From Albifimbria verrucaria (lineage: Eukaryota; Ascomycota; Sordariomycetes; Hypocreales; Stachybotryaceae): a stretch of DNA of 64,000 bases. A program made the translations under genes and the position numbers. The stretch spans positions 1,488,001-1,552,000 of the forward strand of contig JAHREC010000009.1 of the NCBI GenBank assembly GCA_020081605.1, in the 5' to 3' direction. The notes beneath the pieces are model-generated. The model ran no database searches and was not told the origin of the DNA. It saw only the letters and a list, made by a program, of their open reading frames with translations. Of this stretch, positions 1-13,237 are shown one piece after another. Within the stretch, counting starts at the first letter, position 1, and each line of letters opens with the position of its first letter.

Positions 1-3000
1 ACCGCTGTTCTGTAGCCAACACCCAGAAGTGTCTGAAGGCCTGAAGATGTGATCGGTTATCCATCACATTAGTTGGGAAAATTGGATAAAAGGCCACAAG
101 GAGAGCCGCGATTGCCATATTACTGGAACCGAATGTTGCAGTTCCGCACCCCAAGAACAAAGAACCAATGGCCAAGTGAGCTGCCAGGTGCGATCCGTAA
201 GGGGTATCTGGGTCGTCACGGCCATGCAGAGAACGCAGACGTCGGAGCACAGGAATATCACCGGTGCCCGCCATGACAATAGCGGCAGATAAAGCAACCA
301 CGTCTTGGCACATGCGAGCGTTTGTTCGTGCTAGTTCCTCATCGTACGGTGCTGCAGCATCTGGTTGCATCCGCGTGCTTGACGGTATCCTGGTAATCCT
401 GATGAACTGGTCCAGGTAATGTAGTAAGAGGTCCCGCACTTTCGATGATGCACTTCCTGAGAACCTCAGAGCAATCGAAAAGCAGAGTCCCGCTAGTATA
501 CTAAAGAAGGGCAGATCTGTCGACTTCAACTTGACAGTCCCTTGGAGCTTGTATCGAGACCGGTACGAAGCAGGAAGGTTTCGCTGAATCCATGCAAAAG
601 TGGGCTCAATTTGTGACCACAAAATGAGGTTTCTAGCCACTGTCCGAAGAAGAAGAATGTCTGGACGAATATAGTCAAACTGGAGGATGGAGTCAGGCAC
701 GCCTATCTTACGTGCCACCATTTGGTCCTCTGTTTTCATGAATATGAAGGCGATGGCCATGACTGCTCCAGCAGCAGCTCGATCCAGGATATGGACAATA
801 TCCACATTCTTTGTTGCAGTGGCCTGCATTATGAGCTTTTCAGTAAGCCTCATGTCATGCAATCCCTTAAGATCATTGCCTTTGCCCAAGTTAATGAACC
901 CTAAGGCGAATCCCGCTGCAAGACGATAACACTCGCTTCTCAGGGGCTCCTCCTCATCTTCTTCGTCAACGTGCTCAATTTCAGAGAGCATAATCTCACT
1001 CATGCGGCGATGTTGGCTGTTACAGTAGAGTAAGCCAATGCCCATAATGCCTGAAGTCTGTGTCAATGGTGATAGATTCAGTTCTGCTGCGCCACGTGGC
1101 AGCATTCTGGTTGCATGAACAGAGAGCAGACGCGTAATAAGTGAGTCCATGGTACCCAGATATGATGCGGCTAGTCCAAGTAGCAGACCAATGGATGTCA
1201 TGGTATGCTTAGGCGTCAGGTATTTGAACGCAACCCATTTGGCTACGTCTTTGAGATGTCCATTGAGTCCGAGAGCTAGGAGAAAGCCGGCATGGCGGTT
1301 GCTGAGCTCCTGTCCAGGTTTGTTGTACAGAATCCAAGATGTGTCGATACCTTTGGCGTGTGGGGATATGGCAAGGCCAGCAGCGACACCTTGATGAAAG
1401 AAGCCCCAGCAGACTTTTTCTTCTGTGAACAAAGACTTATCAACGCCCACTGTGACATTGGTCGGTTTCACGATACAGTTCAAGTTGAAGCCGCCAATGT
1501 GGAACTTTGTGTGATCAGTGGAAATCGCAGGCTGTAGTACAGCAATCCTCGCCCTGCTGGAATGGCCAGAGTACCTCCAGCGATGTTAGAAACAAATTCT
1601 TTCTGTCGCTCTAGGTACTCGCTTTCAGTCCAGCTAGGATCCGGGTCTAGTCGCACCAGTCTTGCTTTTTGAGTGGAAAGAAGGTCTTGCGCTTCGTTCA
1701 GCCGTCGATCGTCCTTGAAAAGAGCTCGAATCACGGCCTGGCGCTCAGTGCCTTCGCCTTCGTCATAGCCGACATTATTCGCCTCATCAACACTTTGGCA
1801 AAGCAGCTTATAGTCCCACGTAGCGATATGTGTCGGGGTCTATCTTGTCAGTAGGTTAACTATGAATGCAATTGGGAGTCTTACCAATATGCTTGTCATG
1901 GCAGCCCGAGGCCTCTCGTTCGGTGCTATGATATAGCTAATGTCACTTCGTTTTACAAGTTCGAGGAGATCTTTGGACCAGGTAGACGGAGGATGCGGCT
2001 GACATATCGAAATGGCATCTTGTAGCGGTACGAGTAATGCTTCTGGAAGAGTTTGAAGGATATGCGGCGTCATACCACTGTCGCGCAATGCTTCCACAAT
2101 CTCAACAGCACTGGAAGTAGGTCGTACAAGTTTGAAAAACTGCCTGAACATGGTAATTCTTGGAATAAGGGCATCCCAACGAGAATCGAACCGCTTATCT
2201 GCCTCTGGGAGCCGCGCACTAGTATAGAATATGTCGGCGGGAGTGCGGTAGTAAGTGGCTCGATTACCGAGAAGGCAGGTCTGAATCCACCCCACGATGT
2301 CAGGACGCTGGGCCGGTTGAGAGATGGGAGGCTTCAGGTTCAATTCTATCATCATTAGTTCTTGCACTCAACGGTCCCAATGAGAAAGGCATACCTGAAT
2401 CATAACGTGGATCAATATCTTCTTGGATGCCCAGTTCGTACATAGACGCAAAGCTATTCCATCGTAGCCATCGCGCAATTTGACATGCCATTACCCGCAA
2501 GTCCACTCTGCCGGGAGATGTATACTCTGGAGTCATTATATCCAGTTTCTCTTCTTCCAATAGAAAGTGGAGAGCCAGGAGAATATCCGCTGCGGCTTTC
2601 CTCCTAGCCTCAGGATCTTTGCCAAGAGACGTGGGTAGATAACCTCCAGGCCCCAATGAAGCATCCCCGAATGACGAAGCCATAAATTCTTTGGCAAGAT
2701 GTATATGTTTTGATATAAAAGTGGGAAACACACCCTGGTCGTGTTGAGTAGACATTGCTTGTCCGAGTTCTTGGTCGAGAGCCCACTGCCACCCCCGGTT
2801 CAACATCCATGGGGACATCCCAATGAGTTGGATGTTTCACCAGTCTCCAGCGCCTTCCAATCATCAGATTCATTGATGGAGCCAAATGAACCGGATGCAA
2901 TTCTTCTTCGTCGCACTGGAGCTTGCGTGGGTGGTACGGCTGTCGCGTCTGTACGACCAAGATTGAGGACTGAAGATAACAACAAAACGACGAGGGCAGA

Positions 3001-5243
3001 CCACTCTTCATTATTAATAGGCTCGCTATAGCCTGAGATCCATTGCATGGCATGAAACCACCCTGCATGGATACGCTCGCCTAGAGTATCTGGCAATGTG
3101 CCCTTGCACATGTTCAAAACCTTGGATACTTAGGGGCAGCTGGGCTGGAGCTGGATTCGTAGTTGGTGCAAACGGTCGTTCATATCGAGAACGTCAACAA
3201 CTCCTCGCCGTCGAGGATGACGGATGCCTACAATGCTACCGTTGGCAATGTCTATAATCTCCGACTTTTTTGCTGGACATCTCGATCTACCTTTCTTCCA
3301 CGATATTGTAGGTTTCTTGTGTCATCCACAAAAAGAACCGAAAGTGATATTTTGGTGAGTTCTCTCCACGGTGCCTGGGTGCTCAACTCATGACGACCAC
3401 CGTTTGATTCTGAAAGAATCAATATGGCTGATTGGTCACCATCAACGAGCTTACAGGAATCAACAACGTTTTGTGCAATGCGAACCTCGCCAGGGATTAC
3501 AGACACGGTAGCCTCCCCATTATGGTCTTTCCGTCCAGCTCTGGCGGCCAAGTCGAATTTTGGTTGCAGTTTCAAGTGGAGATAGATTAATTGTAGGCGC
3601 TTCTCTACCGAGTCTTGAATACCAATGAGTAGCTGACTGCGCTGGTAGTCATTGGTAGCGAACGGTGGTGCGGTCAAAATGAAGACTCTGGATTGGTCAC
3701 GAGCTGGCTGACTCGAGGTGGAATATCGAACATTGGACTTGTCCAAAGTTACCGAGTGGATTTTTGTCAGAACAACCTCTTGCTGAAGACCATCAAAGCT
3801 ATGATCGTCAAGTCCCATTCCCAGAAAGTCATCTCCCAGGCCTTCGTCGATAGGAGCGGCCAGTAGACTGCTCAAACTTGGATGAATTTGCTGATTATAA
3901 GTTGAGCTCAGGCGTGCATACTGACTGCTATGCGATTCATGGCGTGTCGTCGGCCCAAAACTAGGCATATGTGCCTGCTCGTTAAACACAGACCGCTCAT
4001 GAGAAGCAGACAGATCGGCACGAGCCAACATTGAGCTGACTCTACGTGAACTACGTCTGGCAACGCCGGTGCCTTCTTTGTCTTGTTGTTCTAAAGATGA
4101 CATAAGATCCAGAGGCTTATCAGGCTTTTCATGTTTCTCGTGTCTCTCACTCTTCCGCTGCCTTTTCCCAGGAGCGGTACGCCAAAGCTCTCACGACCCT
4201 GAGCAGGGATAGGCGTCGACGTGCCGCTCACGAAACCAGGTTGCATTGAACTTCGACGCCTCGAGCTTTTTGTTCGAGACGGCTTCTGCTGCCGCCTTAC
4301 GGGGTCCTCATGAGGTAGATAAGTAAGTCGCCAGACAGAGCAAGTGTTATTTTCACGGTTGGCTGTGACAGCAACAACCAAGGGGCATGCGACTTGGAGG
4401 ACAGCCCAGGCAGCTTGATTTTCTCAACATGCAAAAGCTCCTCTGCAGGATCTAAGAAAACGGGTTTCTTGTTGGCCCTTATTGGTCCATTTGCCCTTTC
4501 GCGATCAGTATCAGCCACAACCAGGCCGATTTCAAGAAGAGGATCAGTCAAAGAAACCAGCCTGGGCCAATGTGAATCTGATTGTTCTAATGGCGCCTCC
4601 CAAGTGTTCTCGATGTTGAGACCATGGCTGACCGGGAGCTGCCTCGGGTTACCCAGACCGTCCAGTGAGAATGTCGTGAGTTGGGAGCTGTTGAAGGCCG
4701 TAAGCTGCGAGGATACGAACGAGTTAGGGGTACCCGCGGGAATCTTAGTGAGAGCGGAGCAATGTTTTCGGTCTTCTGCTTTCTTTGGATGATAACACCC
4801 ACTGGGCCTGCGAACGCGCATTCGGCCTCGAAAGGCATGTGGACGATATGAGTTGTGCCTGAGAGAAAGTAGATGTGGGCCTGAGTTTTGAGAAGCACAA
4901 CCAAGGCCTTCTCCAAAGACGGCTGCTTATCCGGGTGCCCGTTGAGGCCATCATGATCGGCTTTGTTTCCTGCTTCCGTGGGAAAGTAGGCGAGAATAGC
5001 TTGGGTGATGGGTTCTTTCTCGAGATGAAATTTGAACGTTTTTCGGAAGATGCTGCCTCGACACCAGATAACGCAGTCTTTTGTTGTGAGAAGCTCGTCA
5101 TCTACCTCCTCCGAATCAACCTCATCTAGGAAGATGTCCCACGTGTAAGATGAAGCCGGCGCTGTGTCAGGCAGCAGCTCTTCTTCAATGGCATGTTGAA
5201 GGCCAGCAGGCTGGTGGAGCCCCAAGGACTTGACCGATGCCAT
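1..5243 (-). CDS. apc1: Anaphase-promoting complex subunit 1 (APC1/BimE-like), 3' end outside window
   Basis: This is the large scaffold subunit of the APC/C ubiquitin ligase, which acts in the nucleus to drive mitotic exit. The ATG at 5243 opens a typical fungal APC1 N-terminus (MASVKSLGLHQPAGL) followed by a beta-propeller-like region with the motif CVIWCRGSIFRKTFKF. The low-numbered half carries helical repeat sequence with Gly/Ala-rich repeats (for example GFALGFINLGKG and HTMTSIGLLLGLAAS), matching the PC-repeat part of the family. Introns are visible at about 2394-2346 and 1884-1844. The reading frame changes near 4760, 4381, 4131, 3268, 2808 and about 1820. The first five all fit one missing base, and homologous-looking sequence continues in the next frame. 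An in-frame TAA sits at 3130-3132. The C-terminus lies beyond position 1. The promoter is shared divergently with VPS41. The family call is from recognition of the protein; no search was run. Confidence 0.9.
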
Positions 5244-6096
5244 GGCAGGGAGTCGCCATAAGCTGCAATCGGAGGTTCTCTAATGACTTTTGCTCCGTTG
5301 GTCGAAGGGCGCTTCAAAGCCTGGCTGGCGACGCGGCAGGCATAGCCCAGGAGTGACTGCGAAGCGCGTTTGACGCGGCTGGCTGGTGTGGCCAGTGATT
5401 TTGATATGGAAATATGAGGGCTGCCGTATTAGTTAAGGTAAGGTAAGGTAAGGAAAGGCAATGGGTTGGTTTGGTGTGGCTGTGGCTGTGACCACGACAT
5501 GAATGGTGGGGGTGCCAGGAGGTACCAGGCAAGCAGCCCACCAAAAGAAGACACCACAGAGCAGCGACTTCGCTAACAGATAGGGAGGAGCAGTGGCATC
5601 TTGAATGCTATGTGAGAATAATTATTATTGCAATAGAATTTCAGAAAGAATTCAAACGATAGACTACGCAGCTTGATATCATCTCTGAAGGATTTTCTTT
5701 TTATTACAAATTCGTGCAGCGCGATACTATAAAATATTTCTTCTCATGCTTGTTACTTTTTGTACCTCTGCATGGGACACCACATGGTATCAAGGTACAT
5801 TGCCAGGCACAGGTACCTCTAGTGGGCAAGGTACCTGCTGTACCTACTACCTTACCTAGCACGTTAAATGGGTGCCTTGCAGCAGTGGAAGCTGATGCTT
5901 GTGGCAGGCCCGTGACGTATTGACGCACGGTTACCTTGCCTGTAATGGTAGCTCGAGACGCGATCGGAAATGGGCCCTGCAAGATGCTACCATCCTCAAC
6001 AGCTACAGCCGACTAGTAGCTCCGTAGCCTGGGTGCTCGATCTCCCACCTCCACCATTTCCTGGCCTCGCATAATGGTCTACGGCCTGCCGTTACA
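5244..6096. promoter_or_regulatory. Divergent intergenic region APC1 / VPS41
   Basis: This 853-bp spacer lies between two divergent start codons, so it must hold both promoters. It contains a short TAAGG repeat at about 5434-5455 and several GGTACC/TACCT words between 5790 and 5860. No convincing gene was seen in it; the short open frames have no recognisable protein character. Confidence 0.5.
5434..5455. repeat. TAAGG pentanucleotide tandem repeat
   Basis: About four tandem copies of TAAGG (the last slightly diverged to aaagg) lie in the APC1/VPS41 spacer. It is a small microsatellite-like tract of unknown function. Confidence 0.7.
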
Positions 6097-9000
6097 ATGA
6101 CTGAACGGTCGTCCCAGGAGGACGATACTCGGAGCCGAGGCACAACGCAGCCCAGCATGGATACCGGTGCTGCAGGAGTCAAAGACCCAAATGCAAATGC
6201 GCCAGCTGGCGATGTAACCCAGAGCGACAAAGACAAGCCTTCCGGAGAGCGCCAGCAAAGCAAGGAAACAGCGGGTAATACTTCCGACGGCGGAGACGAA
6301 GACGAAAGCGAGGAAGAGGGAGACGAAGAGGATTCCGAGGCCGATAGTGAAGAGGAGGAAGACGACGATGACGAAGAAGACGACGACGAGGAAGACGACG
6401 AGGATGAGGAGCCGCGCTTCAAATACTCCCGCTTGACCGAGGACCTTGGATCTTGCTACCGCAATGGCGATGCGACGAGTTCGTTCCTTGTCGCTGGGGA
6501 TAAAATGGTATGTAATGCCCAAGATCATTAGCGCCCAACCCACTAACGGATCTTCTCCAGATTGTTGGCACCCACGAAGGCAGCATCGTAAGATAACGCA
6601 TTCTTCTCGTCCCAATTCACATCTGACCGTCCCTAGCATGTCATTCAACTACCCGCATTCCAATCCCTGCGAGCCTACCGAGCACACTCTGCTTCGGTTA
6701 CTGCCATTTCCATATCGCCATATCCACCTCCTCTACCGACCGAACGTCCTGAGCGCCACCTTCGACCAGCGCACCAAGCAGCTCAAGTCAGGCCGTCATC
6801 TCGCCAGTCCGATGCTTCTCCGGCAGCTACGACGAGGAGGTCTCGTGAACCGCAACCCGTGCCAAAGACACCATCGAACGAGATCTACATTGCAACCTCA
6901 TCCATCGACGGAAACGTATGCATACAATCGCTATTGGATCCCAAAGATGTGCAGCTTCGAAGCTTTGCTCGACCTGTACAAGCAGTGGCTATGTCTCCCG
7001 AGTACAAATCAGATCGTACATACTTGTCAGGAGGCCTTGCTGGCCAGCTCATCCTCACTGTTGGTGGTGGCCCTGGTCGGAGCACTTCAACTACAATTGG
7101 GACCGCCGCGGCAACTGCGTCTGGCTGGCTCGGGAGTATTGGGCTGAGCAGCAATACTGGTAAAGATACTGTCCTCCATTCTGGAGAAGGCACAATCAGC
7201 TGTATCAAGTGGTCGTTGTCGGGCAAGTACGTCGTCTGGCTTAATGAGCATGGTATCAAGATCATGCGATCGAAGCTACACCTTGAGAGCGCCGACTCCG
7301 AAGATGCATGGAAACGTATAGGTCATATCGATAGACCTCAAACTGACGAATGGGAAACGATGGCAGGTGTATGGAAGGGCCGAGTTGATTGGATAGACGA
7401 GAAGTCAATCGAAGCCGACGAAGGACTGCCTACAGATCAGGGAATCTCATCACCAGCTGCTCAGATGCTTAAAGATCAAGCCATCTTGGGCAAAAGATCC
7501 ATCGAGCGCCTTGTTGTCGGTTGGGGTGGCACCATATGGATTATTCACGTACACCCAGGCAGCATCGGGGTTGGAAAGAACGCTGGGGAGAGATCGATCG
7601 GCCGTGCCGAGATCGTCAAAAAGTTGGTTCGAGTCTCGTTTGATAAGTGATGGTTACTGACTTGGCACAGGTTACGAATGGACTGCATCATTTCAGGCAT
7701 TTCTCTGTATACCCAGAACCTACTCTTGGTTCTCGCATACAGTACACCCGAAGATGATGATGAGGATGAGGGTGCAGATGAAACCGGCAATGCCTCCACT
7801 TCCAAGCATTCCAAAGGTCACGTTTCCAAGTCCTCAACATCATCGGCCGGGCCATCAGGGGGCTGAAGCGACGACAGAACAACCTCCCACCCGAATTAAG
7901 GCTTATTGACTTTAATTCCGGTGCAGAAGTATATCAAGACGTTGTACAAGTGACCCGCTATGAACGCCTCACTTCCAGCGACTATCATCTTGGACTTCTG
8001 CCCGCTCGCAATGTCGCATCAGCCGTGGCTTCGTCCAAAGGCGCCTTGGAAGCACTCGCGGGTATCGGAACAGATATGTGGCACGCTGCCATCAATCCAA
8101 AGTCATTGTTCAGCTCTGGCGCAAGTATTCGGAGTAAGGGAGTGGTGATGATGCTTCCGTCAGCACAACAGGAGTTACGCGGATTGGCACCAAGCCCGCT
8201 ATAGGGGTACATCCCAGCCTTGCGAAACCCGGCGCAAAGATCTTCATCCATAGTCCTTATGACTGCATGCTCGCCACCAAATGTGATTTGGCAGATCATT
8301 TGGCATGGCTTGTGCAGCGGCAGCAGTATCAAAATGCTTGGGAGCTCTTGGACGAAAACCCAGACATATTAGCATCTCAGGAGGATATGTCTGACCGGGT
8401 AGCCTCGGCGTCTACCAAACAGCAAGCAAGTGCTGATGATTTCTATGATGACGAGTCTGTGGTTGAAACTCAACAGAAGAACATGTACTCGGCAGCTGAA
8501 AAGGAGAAACGACGAATCGGTGAGCTATGGATTCAAGAACTTGTTGAAAAGGGCGATTGGACCACCGCCGGCCAAATTTGTGGCAAGGTCCTCACAACAG
8601 CCGACAGATGGGAGAAGTGGGTATGGAGATTTGCAGGTGCCCAGAAGTTTGACGAAATAGCCAACCAAATGCCGACAGAGCCAATGCACCCTCCTCTGCC
8701 AACGACAATCTACGAAGTGGTGCTTGGCCATTACATTCAGAATGATAAGCCTGGGTTCAAGGAGTTGTTGAATCATTGGTCTACAGATCTCTTTGACATA
8801 AACACAATCGTCACTGCCTTGGATAACCAATTGAAGTTTCGAGATGTTCGAGAGGATAGCATCGAGGACGGTGAGAAGGGCCGAGACTGGCGAATTGTGA
8901 TGGAGAGCTTAGCCCGACTCCATGAAGCCAACGGCAGGCATCGCGAGGCACTCAGGTGCTATATCAAGCTGCAGGATGCAGACTCAGCGTTCCGATTGAT

Positions 9001-10268
9001 CAAGGACAGCCATCTCGCTGATGCTGTGACAGATGACATTCCCAGTTTCATCAATCTCAGAGTAACACCCGACCACGTTAACGAAATGACGGAGGAGGAA
9101 TTTGAGGCGGCCACAGCTGATGCAATCACCTTGTTAGTAGACGAAGCGCAGCACGGACTAGTTCGTCCACATGTTGTGGTGGAGCAACTGTTGGCAAAAG
9201 ATCTACGCCTATACCTATTCTTCTATCTCCGAGGGCTATGGAAAGGCGAGGGTATCCAAGAATATACAGGAGAGAACTATGACCGGTTGGTAATGGATAG
9301 CCAGTCTTTGGTGGATGATTTTGCAGACCTTGCCGTCCAGCTGTTTGCAAGATATAGCAGGAACCTGCTTATGGACTTCCTCAAGTCTTCCACCTCCTAC
9401 ACATTTGAAAAGGTATGTTTCACATATTATGACGAATGACTTTCTGCTGACTTCATCAGGCTGTTCAAGAGTGCGAGTCATACTCGTATTACGACGAGCT
9501 GGTTTACCTTTACTCAAAGACGGGCCAAACAAAGCGAGCACTCTACCTCATTATCGACAGACTGAAGAATGTTCACAAAGCTATTGAGTTTGCGAAGGAG
9601 CAAGATGATCCGGACTTGTGGGAGGATATCCTCGACTATAGCATGGACAAGCCGAGCTTTATTCGTGGTTTGCTCGAACAGGTCGGCACCGCCATCAACC
9701 CTATTACCCTCGTGAAGCGTATCCCTGAAGGACTCGAAATTGAGGGCCTGCGGGAAGGTCTTACCCGGATGATGAAGGAGCATGAGATTCAGTACAGTAT
9801 TAGCTCGGGTGTTGCGCGCGTTCTACGCAGTGAAGTTGCCGCAGCACAGAGGGAGCTTCGAGCTGGTCAGCGAAAAGGCATCAAGTTTGAGGTTGTGGTT
9901 CAGTCACCCGAGCATGTGGACGTCAAGGTCAAGGAGGTACCAACCGCAAAGGATGTGAACCCCGACGCTGTCAAGGAGGCAACCGAGCATGACAATCTGC
10001 ATCGCCAACCGAACCCGGGACACTGCGCGAAGTGTCATGAGCCTTTATAGAGGACGAGATGGAGACCCTGCTAGGCTTTGCCTGTGGCCACGCATTCCAT
10101 GTCAGCCACTTGTTGGAGATGTTACATAAAGGAAAGAAGGTGGATGTTGAGCTGGGCGGGGGCGGATTCGAAGACAGCGGGCGACATCTTGTTGGGATGA
10201 AGGTGATGAGGGCGAGGCTGCTCCGGGACAAAGTACGAGACGGCTGCCCGATTTGCCATGTGAGGTAG
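6097..10268 (+). CDS. vps41: Vacuolar protein sorting protein 41 (HOPS complex)
   Basis: VPS41 is the HOPS tethering subunit that works with Rab7/Ypt7 in fusion at the vacuole. The product is about 1,325 residues. The order is a very acidic tail (about residues 65-108), a WD40-type propeller, a clathrin-heavy-chain-repeat region, and a C-terminal RING-like zinc site (CAKC...CGHAFH...GCPIC). Introns are 6508-6560, 6588-6636, 7623-7670 and 9413-9459; the second exon is only 27 bases (6561-6587). The frame breaks at the GGGGG run at 7858-7862, near GGG at 8138-8140 and at TTT at 10044-10046. Each is repaired by one extra base in the run, after which family-like sequence continues. The last break falls inside the RING region, so an automatic annotation would lose that domain. 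It is convergent with the next gene. Confidence 0.92.
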
Positions 10269-10656
10269 CCGTCAGGAGTAAATCTGTGAGTGTGGGCAAA
10301 GCTGAGCGGGTGAGCATTAGCATCGTTGGAGTTCTGGGGTTTGTCTTTTTCTAGCATTCAGATATCCTTCGGGGACGAAGTTTGACATACACTAGTACAT
10401 GGAGAAATCATTTAGGAAATTTCTTACAGACGAAGAGAGCGAGTTTTGGTATGAACGATGTGCTTGACGCGTGTTGATTGCGGAGCGTACCTAATCTAAG
10501 TACAGTCCCTTTATTAAAGCGTCCTTATACAATCAGTCCAATAAAGCAAAAACGCGATCCTGCGGTACCTTTTCTTTCATGCCCAACATTCCATCTTTAA
10601 TGGTGAGAATAGACATCTCCATAGTGGGAGGCGCCTGATTGATGCCGAAGAAGTCC
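10269..10656. other. Convergent 3' intergenic spacer
   Basis: This 388-bp stretch lies between the stop codons of VPS41 (+) and the GPI-type protein (-). It should contain both 3' UTRs and polyadenylation sites. No gene is visible. Confidence 0.5.
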
Positions 10657-11486
10657 TTAGACGAGCAGGGCGCCAACAACGCCAGCAATGCCAAGGACGA
10701 ATGCAGGTGCGTTGTTGAGAACAGCGCCAGCAGTGGGCGTGCCGGACGAGGTGCCTGTGGGCTCGCCGTCCTTGTCGGTTTCGGTGGGCTTGGAGTCAGT
10801 CTTGGAGCCACCGGTATGAGTCTTGGAGGACTCGTGGCCTGAGGCGGGAGCAGTGTGCGTGGTCGTTGCATCGCCCTCACCTTGGCTGACAGTTGTTGGT
10901 TGACCTTCAGCGTCGGTGGTGGTGATGTAGCTGGGAGCGGGCTCACCAGGGGCAGAGCTCTCACCTGGGTGCTCAGACACAGATGGGCCGCCAGACTCAC
11001 CTGGGGCAGAAGGCCCTTCGCCTCCAGAGGTAGGAGGAGGTGCATAGTCACCAGAGGAGGCAGCGTCAGTGCCAGTGGGCTCACCAGGGGGTAGGTCTCG
11101 CCGTTTGTAGCAGTGGAGTGACCTCCCTCGGCACCGGTAGATGGGGCTGGTGGGGAGCAGCACCACCGGTAGACAGGGAGACCTGGCACTCGGTGTTCTG
11201 AACGATGGTGCAGTAGTTCATCGAGTAAACGAGAAATCCTAGTTCTCGTTAGACGACGATTGATGGATGATGATGTAGGGGCCTTACCGTCAGCAGTGAT
11301 GGAACCAATCTCCTGAGGAGCAGCGGTCTCGGTGAAGTGGCTATCGGCTAAAGAATGGTCAGAAAAATAAACAGAAGACGTATCGTGAGAGAACTTACAC
11401 AGTGGAGCGGAAGCGAAGGCGGCGCTGGCGAAGACGCTCATGAGCACAAAGGCTCGGGTGAAGACGCACATCTTGGAAGCATGCAT
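10657..11486 (-). CDS. Small secreted Ser/Thr/Pro-rich protein, probably GPI-anchored
   Basis: The start is at 11486, or at 11471 (MCVFTRAFVLMSVFASAAFASAPL begins there), which gives a clean signal peptide. Introns at about 11398-11348 and 11287-11239 join a short conserved-looking segment (EIGSITADG, then FLVYSMNYCTIV and NTECQVSLSTGG, two Cys) to a low-complexity Pro/Gly/Ser/Thr tail. The protein ends in a hydrophobic stretch (FVLGIAGVVGALLV) preceded by small residues, as in a GPI-anchor signal. Two frame breaks, in C runs near 11150 and 11093, are each fixed by one base. The mature product would be a wall or plasma-membrane glycoprotein of about 200 residues. No family name could be assigned; the GPI anchoring is inferred. 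Confidence 0.75.
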
Positions 11487-13237
11487 TGTTGATAACGTAA
11501 CCTAAGTCAACTAGAGGAACAGCTAAATCATCAGCAACCGTTAAAGAAATAAGAGGAATAGCTTGATAAAGCTGTTATTGAAACGTACCTTGCGTGTGGC
11601 TTGTGGTATAAGTGTTTGCGTTCTTGAATGATGCTCGAGAGCAAGTTCGGGACCAAAAACTCGCGATGTGTGTGAAGGAGGGAGGGAGGAAGAAATTTTC
11701 AGATTTCGGAAAGATTGAAGAAGGGCACGTAATATCGGGTCCTGAAGCGCGTTTCCAAATCAGTAAACGTACACATGGAGTGGTGAAGAAGTGCTGGCCA
11801 GCTGCCTGACGGCTGGCTTTCATCTAAGGCAGATGAGATGACGTGCCATATTCAGCAAGCAGGCTGGGGATCATAGTCATACCAGATGACTTGATACAAG
11901 CTTTTCTTACTGGTGCTATCAAATCAGAGAACAGTGAATAATGAAGGAGACGTTGTGTGTAGTGGCCGAGAGACTTGGATGTGGTATGAAGGAGACCTCC
12001 GCCCGACTTTCTCTGCCTCGTTGTGTTTTCTTCCTTCAATATACGACCAAAACAGTAGTGCAATATCATTCGCCAAGTCCAAGTACGACTTTACAGCAGT
12101 ACCATAAACCTGTGAAGGACAGGCAAGAAACTGGGACAACGACCAAGCTTACCTCGAGGACACGACTAACGAGGGACAGCAAATTATAGACGAAGGACAG
12201 AAACACAGAAAGAGAGCAAATGATCGGTCAAGGTCGCCGAGAGTGATCAACGGGCACGCAACGATAGGACAGAGCAACGAGTCCCATGATGGGCTCTGTG
12301 TCGGCCGGCTCTCCGCTTTTAATACTCGCCGAGGCCAAGTTTACCAACCACGGCGCTGGCCGAGCCGAACGTGGCCGTGTGCAACTGTCGTGTTTCATGG
12401 AAACAGCTGCGGAGCGGGCCGTGATACATGAACGTCGGCTGCGTGCAGCCCAGAACAAGCTTGAGGTTGCTGGCGTGAGGAGCTTATGTCTGGGGCCGCC
12501 AGGCAGCGTACGAAAGCGGTGAGTTTGTCCGAAGGCCATAACGGCTTACCGTTAGAGGTGATAGGATAAACTTGAAGTGTTCATCATCGTGATTAAGATT
12601 TGTGGTATTTACAACGACTCAGTGTGGTCAATCATCTCCGCCATGATTAACAATGAAGTTCAAGTCAACAGCACAACACGCGAGCAACGCACGGCTTAGC
12701 ATTTTTTGAAAGCGTTCCATTCAGAAACCGTGGGACAGAATCAAATCATCTTGAGACAGTCCTTGCGTTGGTTTAACACGATCATCGCCAGCCTCTGCCT
12801 GTAATCTGGCAAGGCCACATACAACGTGCGCTGGTTCCGTTGGCGATTCGTGTTGAGTGTACCACAGATCTGAAACTCGAGAGGAGGTGGCCAAGCTGAA
12901 GGTGTACTTCTGCAGTTTATTGCGACATCTACAATGCACAGCAGACATGTTGTAAGACTTGGGTTTTCCAAGGGTGGCAATTGTCTTTATAAGTCAACTG
13001 GAAAGCAGTGAATGATTGGCATCGCCCAGTGCGTATACGATGTTCATGTTATTCGGTCAACGTCTTACAAGGCCCTCCCCAATATATATCAGTCATAATT
13101 AATATGACAAAGATAACAATGGGCTAAAAGAACAGCTCCAGGAGGGAATTAGGTAAATCGACAAAAATATCAACAACAAAAGGTGATTGTATCGATGGGC
13201 CTATCCAGTCGTACTTGGAGAGGGACGCAAAAAGAAT
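11487..13237. other. Intergenic region upstream of the GPI-type gene, no gene seen
   Basis: About 1.75 kb without a supported gene. It holds the promoter and 5' UTR of the secreted-protein gene, and possibly a 5' UTR intron. Open frames of up to about 100 codons occur here but show no conserved motif, signal peptide or domain. Confidence 0.4.
13229..13233 (-). terminator. RNA polymerase III T-run terminator
   Basis: A run of five A on the + strand (five T on the transcribed sense strand) begins 5 bases past the 3' end of the tRNA, as expected of a Pol III stop. Confidence 0.7.

Noticed and set aside
6301..6420. Serine-rich open frame on the minus strand
   Set aside because: It is the complement of the acidic Glu/Asp codons of the VPS41 N-terminus.
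12228..12539. Minus-strand open frame of 103 codons
   Set aside because: Its composition is Arg/Pro/Ser-rich and it has no motif. It is open on both strands, which suggests chance.
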